A stretch of DNA of 19,901 nt from an uncultured Oscillospiraceae bacterium (GTDB lineage: Bacteria > Bacillota > Clostridia > Oscillospirales > Ruminococcaceae): assembly GCA_910577365.1 (NCBI GenBank), contig CAJTMU010000038.1, positions 1-19,901 on the forward strand, read 5' to 3'. Under the pieces are notes generated by a model. The model saw only the letters and a list, made by a program, of their open reading frames with translations. It had not been told where the DNA came from and searched no databases. Each line of letters begins with the position of its first letter. The first letter of the stretch is position 1. The translations under genes and the position numbers were made by a program. Shown here piece by piece: positions 7,183 to 14,200 of the stretch.

Positions 7183-7261
7183 CGCTGATTAAAGCGAGGT
7201 GTAATACAATCAGCCCCATAAGCTCCCTCGCTTGAAAGGTTCGATTGTGTTCTGATCAGCG
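7183..7261 (-). promoter_or_regulatory. Structured groES leader, possible pseudoknot
   Basis: Three complementary pairs lie between CIRCE and groES. An outer stem joins 7183-7189 to 7255-7261 (CGCTGAT/ATCAGCG). An eight-base stem joins 7192-7199 to 7226-7233 (AAGCGAGG/CCTCGCTT). A six-base pair joins 7206-7211 to 7243-7248 (ACAATC/GATTGT). The last two cross, as in an H-type pseudoknot, inside the outer stem. An alternative hairpin using a second CTGATT copy is also possible. No known leader family was recognised. Confidence 0.45.
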
Positions 7262-7266
7262 CTCTC

Positions 7267-7293
7267 TTAGCACTCTGTTTTGTTGAGTGCTAA
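7267..7293 (-). promoter_or_regulatory. CIRCE operator (HrcA binding site)
   Basis: TTAGCACTC (7267-7275), nine bases, then GAGTGCTAA (7285-7293) is an exact CIRCE inverted repeat. In Firmicutes the HrcA repressor binds it and represses groESL until heat stress. It overlaps the expected transcription start of the promoter annotated next to it, consistent with repression. hrcA itself is not in the window. Confidence 0.97.
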
Positions 7294-7325
7294 TTATATT
7301 TTACCCCATATTTTAAAAAAATCAA
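7293..7325 (-). promoter_or_regulatory. groESL promoter (sigma-A type)
   Basis: On the minus strand TTGATT (7325-7320), a 16-base spacer and TAAAAT (7303-7298) form a promoter whose start would fall inside CIRCE. An overlapping TATAAT (7298-7293) is an alternative -10 box but would give a 21-base spacer. Confidence 0.75.
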
Positions 7326-7460
7326 GGGGTTATTGAAAATTTTTCCGCATTTTCGTGAATACTGACGGATTTTTATTCCAAACAAAGCAGCATATTATAA
7401 CATTTATACAAATAAAATTATATGTTTTGCATGGAATTTTAGAACTTTAAGCACATAAAA

Positions 7461-9812
7461 CTATGCCTTGGTAATTTTAGCGAAATTCGCCATCAGCTTT
7501 TTCTGCCCAACGGTGTCAAAATCTATCGACAGCATGGTGTCGTTACCCATGCGTTTAGCATCAGTTACCGTACCCTCGCCAAAAACATTGTGCCGTACCC
7601 TGTCGCCCGCTGTAAAAACCTCTCCCGTAACATGAGGAGAAGCGGTAATGGGCTTTTTTGCAGATTCCTCGGCAAAATAACTCCGCCTTTGCGGTTTCTG
7701 CGCGGCAAAGCCTTGGCGCAGCGGTTTATCACCTTGTCGCTCGGTAAGCTCCTCCGGAATTTCCCTTATGAATGTAGAAAGCTTATTTGCTTTGGTCTGT
7801 CCATAAAGCATTCTGTAAGTGGTATGTGTCACAAAAAGCCTCTTTTTTGCCCTTGTTATCGCGACATAGGCAAGACGGCGCTCCTCTTCCAGCTCCGACG
7901 GCTCGTTAAGGCTCATGTAGCTTGGGAACACATTGTCCTCAGCCGCCACAATAAATACCGTTCCAAACTCCAAACCCTTGGCGCTGTGCATGGTCATAGG
8001 CGACACGCGATCGGTCTCAGTATCGTAGCTGTAAAGATCGGACACCAGCGCCACTTGCTCCAGAAAATCCGGCAGCGTTGCCTCGGGGTTTTCCTCCAGA
8101 AGCTGCATGGCGTTGGATTTAAGCTCGTTTATATTCTCCAGACGCGCAGCGCCCTCATCTCCCTGAGCTTTAAGCATCTGAACATAGCCGCTTTTTTCCG
8201 CTACCGCGTCTATAAGCTCGTCAAGCCGCGCGTTATCCGCCTGCTCCTCCAGCTCGTCAAACAGATTGGCAGCCGCCTTGAGGGCCTTCTCCTTGCGCAT
8301 AAGCGCGGGCAGAGTGTCGGCGTTTCGGCACACGTCCACGGGGCTTGTTCCAAGCCCTCTCGCTATATTAACTATCTCGTCCACCGTGGCGTCGCCTATG
8401 CCTCTTTTAGGCTCGTTGATTATGCGGCGGAATCTCACTTCATCATACGGATTGTTTATGACCGCCAGATAAGCGATAATGTCCCTTATTTCCTTTCGGT
8501 CAAAGAAGCGCATTCCTCCCACTACCTTATAGGGGATACCAGCCCTTGCCAGTGCGTTCTCATATCCTCTTGAAAGTGCATTGGAGCGATACAGCAGCGC
8601 AAAATCGGAGTATTTATCCCCCTCCTTTACACCTTCGAGTATAATATCGGTTATCGCCTTTGCCTCCATGGATTCGTTGGGATAATTCCTTACCTGAATC
8701 TTCTCTCCCTCACCCATTTCGCTCCAGAGTGTCTTGCCCTTGCGATGGGAATTGTTCTTTATAACCTCGTTTGCTGCGTTCAGAATATTCTCTGTCGAGC
8801 GGTAGTTTTGCTCAAGACGTATCACCTCGCAGCTTTGATACTGCTTCTCAAAGCTGAGTATATTTTCTATCGTAGCACCGCGGAAGCGGTAAATGGACTG
8901 ATCGTCGTCCCCCACCACGCACAGATTAGCTTTTTCCCCCGCCAGAAGCGATATCAGGCGGTACTGCGCCACGTTGGTGTCCTGATACTCGTCCACCATT
9001 ATATACTTATAAAGATTGCGGTAGTGCGAAAGCACCTCTGGCTGCTGCTCAAACAGCTTTACAGTGAGATAGATAATATCGTCGAAGTCCAGTGCGTTAG
9101 CCGCCGTAAGCGCCGCCTGATACTCCGAATAGACCTGCGCGGTCTTTATCTGTATAAGCTCCGCCGATTCATGCGCAGCAGCCGCATACTCTTTCGGCGA
9201 AATCATTCTGTCCTTGCAGCGCGAAATATTGTTCTTGAAAAGCTTCGGACTCATGATTTTTTCGTCAATATTCAGCCGCTTCAGAACCTCTTTCAGTACC
9301 CGCTTAGCATCATCATCGTCATATATCGTAAAGCTGCTTCTGAAACCAATATGTTCTATTTCCCTGCGCAGTATCTTCACGCACGCGGAATGAAAGGTGG
9401 AAGCGTTTATCTTTTCCGCACTCTCCCCTATCATATCAACAAGCCTCTGACGCAGTTCTCCCGCAGCCTTGTTCGTAAATGTTATCGCAAGTATGTTCCA
9501 TGGGTTTATCGGTCTTACCGCGATTATATCCGCCAGCCGCTCCGCGTTTTCGGGGGTATTCTCCATGCCCGGAAAATCCGCGAGAAAACGCTCCTGTTCA
9601 GGCGATAGCTCTCTTTCCTCGGTATCATTGTATGCATCGCCGAAGCGCATCATATTGGCAATGCGGTTGCAAAGCACGGTAGTTTTCCCGCTGCCTGCGC
9701 CCGCGATTATAAGCACCGCTCCGTTTACCTTGAATATCGCCCTGCGCTGCATTTCGTTCGAGCGCGAAAAAAAGCTGTCCAGAGCCTTCCTTTTTAATGT
9801 TATGTAGTCCAA
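7461..9812 (-). CDS. pcrA: ATP-dependent DNA helicase, UvrD/PcrA type
   Basis: This SF1A 3'-5' helicase acts in repair, replication restart and removal of RecA filaments or stalled transcription complexes. All 783 residues read cleanly. Motifs in order are Walker A AGAGSGKTT (37-45), Ia AITFTNKAAGELR, II VDEYQDTN, III VVGDDDQSIYRFRGA, IV EQNYRST, V TMHSAKGLEF and VI EERRLAYVAITRAKK. The C-terminus has the PcrA Tudor-like domain (GDRVRHNVFGEGTV...IDFD). An insertion of some 40 residues, rich in acidic residues, lies between motifs I and Ia before PWNILAITF, compared with the compact spacing of Bacillus PcrA. The start is TTG at 9812, six bases after AAAGGA. Element E3 lies just upstream. No terminator is evident after the TAG. 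Confidence 0.95.
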   Translation of the reverse strand: MDYITLKRKALDSFFSRSNEMQRRAIFKVNGAVLIIAGAGSGKTTVLCNRIANMMRFGDAYNDTEERELSPEQERFLADFPGMENTPENAERLADIIAVRPINPWNILAITFTNKAAGELRQRLVDMIGESAEKINASTFHSACVKILRREIEHIGFRSSFTIYDDDDAKRVLKEVLKRLNIDEKIMSPKLFKNNISRCKDRMISPKEYAAAAHESAELIQIKTAQVYSEYQAALTAANALDFDDIIYLTVKLFEQQPEVLSHYRNLYKYIMVDEYQDTNVAQYRLISLLAGEKANLCVVGDDDQSIYRFRGATIENILSFEKQYQSCEVIRLEQNYRSTENILNAANEVIKNNSHRKGKTLWSEMGEGEKIQVRNYPNESMEAKAITDIILEGVKEGDKYSDFALLYRSNALSRGYENALARAGIPYKVVGGMRFFDRKEIRDIIAYLAVINNPYDEVRFRRIINEPKRGIGDATVDEIVNIARGLGTSPVDVCRNADTLPALMRKEKALKAAANLFDELEEQADNARLDELIDAVAEKSGYVQMLKAQGDEGAARLENINELKSNAMQLLEENPEATLPDFLEQVALVSDLYSYDTETDRVSPMTMHSAKGLEFGTVFIVAAEDNVFPSYMSLNEPSELEEERRLAYVAITRAKKRLFVTHTTYRMLYGQTKANKLSTFIREIPEELTERQGDKPLRQGFAAQKPQRRSYFAEESAKKPITASPHVTGEVFTAGDRVRHNVFGEGTVTDAKRMGNDTMLSIDFDTVGQKKLMANFAKITKA

Positions 9813-9837
9813 ATTCTGTCCTTTCTGATTTTGATTT

Positions 9838-9915
9838 GAAATTTTTCGCGACCCGTCCGATACGGTTTACTTTGCTTCACAAAATGAACCATATCGGACT
9901 CTCGCTAAAAATTTC
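9838..9915 (-). repeat. Palindromic leader element E3 upstream of pcrA
   Basis: The outer arms GAAATTTTTCGCGA (9838-9851) and TCGCTAAAAATTTC (9902-9915) pair at 13 of 14 positions. The inner arms GTCCGATACGGTT (9855-9867) and AACCATATCGGAC (9887-9899) pair at 12 of 13, the exception being a G-U wobble in the minus-strand RNA. In the pcrA direction the element is preceded by CACGCA, like E1, and followed after 13 bases by the ribosome binding site AAAGGA and the TTG start. The terminal sequence is a diverged form of that in E1 and E2. The remaining bases 9916-10026 up to the SPFH stop hold no recognised gene or terminator. Confidence 0.7.
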
Positions 9916-10026
9916 CTGCGTGAGCATTATGCCCCATATCTATAAATGTGTTTTGGCTGCGCGGACTTTTTGTCCCATGGCTTTAAACGCGCATTTGCTT
10001 CATAGTTTCCCGCGGAGGTTCGCCGT

Positions 10027-10950
10027 TTATTCCGCGGAACCGCCCGGAGCGCTCTGATTTCTCGCCGCGGCGGCAGTGCCGTAATTATCCTTGTCAAGCA
10101 CTATAAACGGATTAATCTCGTTGCCGATAGCCTGCGGCAATTCACCGTTCCAATTGTTTATTTTAAGATAATCAATATAATTGGGGGATTTCGCCAGCTG
10201 CTCCTGAACCACCTCAATGGCATAAGCCTCTGCTTCCGCCTTTATTTTCTGTGAGTCAGCTTCCGCCTGAGCCGCTATGACCTTCTGGCGTGCTTCTTCC
10301 TCGCGCTCTACTGTCTTGTTCTGCATTTTCAGAGCGTCCTGCGCCGCTATCACCTTTGCCTGTATCGACTGCTCGAAAGCGTCGTCAAAATCTAGGTTTT
10401 CGATAGCGAACGCCGTTACGACTATACCGTTCGGCGCAAGAGTATCCTTAAGCACCTCATATATCGAATCCTGTATCTCCGAGCGGGACTGCACCAAGTC
10501 CTCCGCCCTCACCTTTCCGATCTCGTTCTTGGATATCTTCGCCACATTCGGCACAAGCAGCTTGGTCTCCACGTTATCTATACCCGTTGAGCGTATGATA
10601 TCCGAAAGCTGCGTGGGATCGTAGCAGTAATTCAGCTTAAGCGACAAGTTATCCACCGTCTGCGTATCGCTCGTATAAGCGTTCGTCTGCACCGAATATA
10701 TCTGCTCGCGTATATCCACAGGCTTTATCTCCTCGATAAACGGTATATGAAAATTCAGTCCCGCCGAGAGATTGCTGTCCACTATCCTCCCGAACTGGTA
10801 CTTTACCCCGATATACCCCTCGTCAACCACCGAAAAGCAGTTGAACACCAATATCACCGCCAAAGCGACAATAACCGCTATCAGCGTTATCTTCACTACG
10901 TTCGGCTTCTTTTCGCCATCGCCTCTTGTTGTAAAATTCTGTGTTGCCAT
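10027..10950 (-). CDS. SPFH/prohibitin-like membrane protein (stomatin/HflK-HflC type)
   Basis: SPFH proteins form large membrane-anchored oligomers that organise membrane microdomains or restrain proteases. This one has 307 residues: a short polar N-terminus, one membrane helix (18-39), then the SPFH domain with DEGYIGVKYQFGRIVDSNLSAG (43-64) and a conserved I.P.DIREQ-like strand (75-84). An Ala/Glu/Lys/Gln-rich coiled coil covers about 197-252, followed by a short C-terminal region ending GGSAE. I chose the ATG at 10950 because AAGGAG lies six bases before it. The frame could extend to 10983, but that runs into element E2 and loses the ribosome binding site. No NfeD or FtsH partner gene is adjacent. 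The specific subfamily is uncertain, so no symbol is given. Confidence 0.9.
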   Translation of the reverse strand: MATQNFTTRGDGEKKPNVVKITLIAVIVALAVILVFNCFSVVDEGYIGVKYQFGRIVDSNLSAGLNFHIPFIEEIKPVDIREQIYSVQTNAYTSDTQTVDNLSLKLNYCYDPTQLSDIIRSTGIDNVETKLLVPNVAKISKNEIGKVRAEDLVQSRSEIQDSIYEVLKDTLAPNGIVVTAFAIENLDFDDAFEQSIQAKVIAAQDALKMQNKTVEREEEARQKVIAAQAEADSQKIKAEAEAYAIEVVQEQLAKSPNYIDYLKINNWNGELPQAIGNEINPFIVLDKDNYGTAAAARNQSAPGGSAE

Positions 10951-10970
10951 TTCAATCTCCTTATCTGAAA

Positions 10971-11083
10971 GAATTTTCCGCACCGCTTCATTCGCCTGCG
11001 GCGGATTACGCTACCCTCGGCGGCAAAGCTCCGTTTTCCGCTCTGCGGAAAACTACACTTTATCACCAGATTGCGGAAAATTC
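10971..11083 (-). repeat. Palindromic leader element E2 upstream of the SPFH gene
   Basis: An 11-base perfect closing stem pairs GAATTTTCCGC (10971-10981) with GCGGAAAATTC (11073-11083). Inside it GTTTTCCGC (11033-11041), loop TCT and GCGGAAAAC (11045-11053) form a perfect nine-base-pair hairpin that copies the end sequence; the rest is GC-rich with weaker pairing. Read toward the gene, the left edge is CGCATGAATTTTCCG and the right edge CGGAAAATTCTTT, both identical to E1. AAGGAG follows eight bases later and the ATG six bases after that. Confidence 0.8.
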
Positions 11084-11271
11084 ATGCGCGGGCGTTCCGC
11101 GGCTGTTTTTTTTGAACGCCCCCCTATGCTTCATAGGCTTTTTAGTGCGGTCTTTTGCTCATCCATTTCGTGAGCTTGTGTTGCAATCTCTTGAACGTTC
11201 CTTTGCCACACAGTAAACACACAGCCCCCTCGCCACAAACTACTAACTACTAATCCCTGCCGACTAACCAA
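11084..11271. other. Remainder of the spacer between the activase and SPFH genes
   Basis: With element E2 this completes a 321-base gap. Two small hairpins are visible: GGGCGTTC (11090-11097) with GAACGCCC (11114-11121) around a T-rich loop, and CCTATG-CTT-CATAGG (11123-11137). Neither has a T-run in the right place to end the activase transcript. A repeated ACTAA/TACTAA motif at 11233-11254 resembles the trailer of groEL. No gene was recognised. Confidence 0.5.
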
Positions 11272-14200
11272 CTAATTGGTCATCAATTCGGAATATTTAT
11301 CCTCCACTTCGACGCGCGGCATTACCGCTCTCCTGCTTATGCCCGCGTTTGCAAACGCCTGTGTCAGCATAAGCTTTATTCTGTTTACCTGATTGACCTC
11401 AGAAGCTCCCGGGTCGAAGTCCACCGCCACAATATTGCTTTCGGGGTGCTGGCGGCGCAGCTCTCCGATAACTCCCTTGCCTGTGACATGATTGGGCAGG
11501 CAGGCGAACGGCTGCATACAAACGATATTGGGCACACCCTCCTCGATAAGCTCCAGCATTTCCGCGGACAGGAACCAGCCCTCTCCCGCTATATTGCCGG
11601 GAGAAACTATCGCCTTGACGCGTTCGCGCATTTCAAAGATATCCCCGGGGCTGCCGAATTTCGTACCCCTGACTGCCTTGCGGTAGCTTCTCTCCATAAA
11701 CTTTATCGCCTTTATAGCTGCGTTATCCGCGAACTTCGACGTTCCCGAGATATACAGCAGCTCGCTTTTGGTCACGCCGTGAGAGCAGATGTAATAGAAA
11801 AATCCCATCAGATCGGGCACTACGACTTCACAGCCCTCGTTCTCAAGCAGACCGATTATATCGTTGTTGGCAACGGGGTGGAATTTTACCAGTATCTCAC
11901 CCACAAGTCCGACCTTAGGCTTTTGTATATCGAGCACGGGAAACTCGGAAAATTCTTTTACAATATTTCTGACATTATTGTTGAAGCGCTTCAGCGAGAG
12001 AGTTTTAAGCTCATCGCGCAGGAAAAGCCGCCATTTCTCGTACAGCGCGTTCGCACTTCCCTTTACCTTTTCGTAAGGACGCACCTTGTACAGGCAGCGC
12101 GAAAGCACGTCGCCGTACACTATACCCATAAACGCTCTCACAGCCATGGGTATGGACAGCTTGAAGCCGCTCTGTTTTTCCAGACCCACAACGTTCAGCG
12201 AAATAAGCGGAACATTGCCAAAGCCCGCGTCCTTAAGCGCCTTTTTCAGCATACCCACGTAGTTTGTCGCGCGGCACGCGCCGCCCGTCTGGGTTATCAT
12301 CACCGAGGTCTTGTTTATGTCATATTTGCCGCTGTTAAGCGCGTGGATAAGCTGCCCGACCACCAATATAGACGGATAGCAAGCGTCGTTGTTCACATAT
12401 TTCAGGCCTTCGTCCACCACCGATTTTGAACAGTCGGTAAGTATCACGACGTTGTATCCGCTGTGGTTGAACGCCGCCTCCAGCATATCGAAATGTATCG
12501 GCGCCATCTGCGGGCAGAGTATGGTATGGGTTTCCCGCATTTCCTTTGTAAATTCGGGCTGGCGTATATAGCCGATTTGCCCGCGCACCGGCTTGTACAT
12601 ATGCCGCTCGCGCTCGTCCACCACCGATATAAGCGAACGAAGGCGTATCCTTGCCGCGCCGAGATTATTCACCTCGTCTATCTTAAGGCAGGTGTAAAGC
12701 TTTCCGAAGCCGCGCAGAATCTCCTGCACCTGATCGGTGGTTATAGCGTCCAGCCCGCAGCCGAAGCTGTTTAGCTGCACCAGCTCAAGGCACTCGTGTT
12801 TGCCCACAACGTGCGCCGCCGCATAAAGCCTTGTGTGATATGTCCATTGGTCAACCACGCGTATCGGGCGCACAACCTGCTCCATATGCGCCACGCTGTC
12901 CTCGGTGAGCACCGCGAAGCCGTAGCCCGCTATCATCTCGGGAAGCCCGTGATTTATCTCGGGGTCGACGTGGTAAGGTCTGCCCGCAAGGACTATGCCG
13001 CGCTTGCCGTTTTCCTCAAGAAACTTCAGCGTTTCCTCGCCCTTGCGCCGCATTTCGTCCTTGAATGCCTCGTCCTCGGAGTACGCCAGCTTCAGCGCAT
13101 CGTTTATCTCCGTTCTGGTGATACTCATTTCGGGAAGCAACTGAGCGAACTCCTCAAAAAGGCGCTCCGCCATACGCTTACGGTGGAATATGGGCAAGAA
13201 CGGGTTAAGGAATTTAACGTCCTCCCGCAGCTCAGGAACGGAATTTTTTATTACCTCGCTGTATGTAGCCACAACGGGGCAGTTATAGTGATTATCTCCT
13301 CCATTAGCATCCCCCATTTCATACGGGACAGACGGGTAGAAAATAAGCTTTATGCCGCTGTCTATCAGCGCCTGAATATGACCGTGCGCCAGCTTCGCGG
13401 GATAGCACACCGACTCGGAAGGCATGGTTTCTATACCCTTATCATAGATATCGCGCGAGGACTTCGGCGAGAGCCTTACGCTGAAGCCCAGCTCGCTGAA
13501 CAGCTTGTGCCAGAACGGGTAATTCTCATACATTCCCAGTACGCGCGGAAATCCGATAACGCCTCGCCGCGCAACATCTGCAGGCATACTGTCGCGGTCA
13601 AAAAGAAGCCGATATTTGTATTCGTAAAGATTGGGCAGCTTTTCCGTGCCCGAAACGTTCCCCGCTCCCCGCTCGCAGCGGTTGTTGCTTATGTAGCGCT
13701 TTCCGTCGGGGAATTTTGTAATGGTGAGCAGGCAGTTATTGCTGCATTTTCCGCAGCGCGCGGCGGTCTTTTCCGCCTTAAAGCCCTCAAGCATTTTCGC
13801 GCTGGAGAGCGTGCTGCCTTTTCCGTCGTCACGCTCGAGAGATATCAGCGCGCTTCCATAGGCTCCCATAAGTCCCGCCTTGTCGGGGCGGATAACATCC
13901 TTTCCGCAGATAAGCTCGAAAGCGCGAAGCACACTGTCGTTCATGAACGTTCCGCCCTGAACGATAATCTTTTCGCCCATGTCCGAGGTATCGCGCAGCT
14001 TTATTACCTTAAACAGCGCGTTTTTCACTACCGAGTAGCTAAGCCCCGCGGAAATATCCGCAACGGTCGCGCCCTCCTTCTGAGCTTGTTTTACGCGGGA
14101 GTTCATGAACACCGTGCAGCGTGAGCCGAGATCAACGGGGTTCTGCGCCGTAAGTCCCAGCTTCGCGAAATCCGCCGATGACATACCGAGCGCGTTGGCG

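Noticed and set aside
10951..10983. Longer N-terminus for the SPFH protein (start at 10983).
   Set aside because: It would read through the end of palindromic element E2 and through the AAGGAG that fits the ATG at 10950; the added residues are not typical of the family.
11090..11121. Hairpin GGGCGTTC/GAACGCCC with a run of eight T as an activase terminator.
   Set aside because: The T-run is in the loop, and on the activase transcript it reads as A; there is no U-tract after the stem.
12796..14124. 442-codon plus-strand open frame opposite the activase gene.
   Set aside because: It is a shadow frame caused by the codon bias of the minus-strand gene, whose protein has clear conserved motifs across the whole stretch. 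The same applies to the other long frames at 7590-9608 and 6359-7235.
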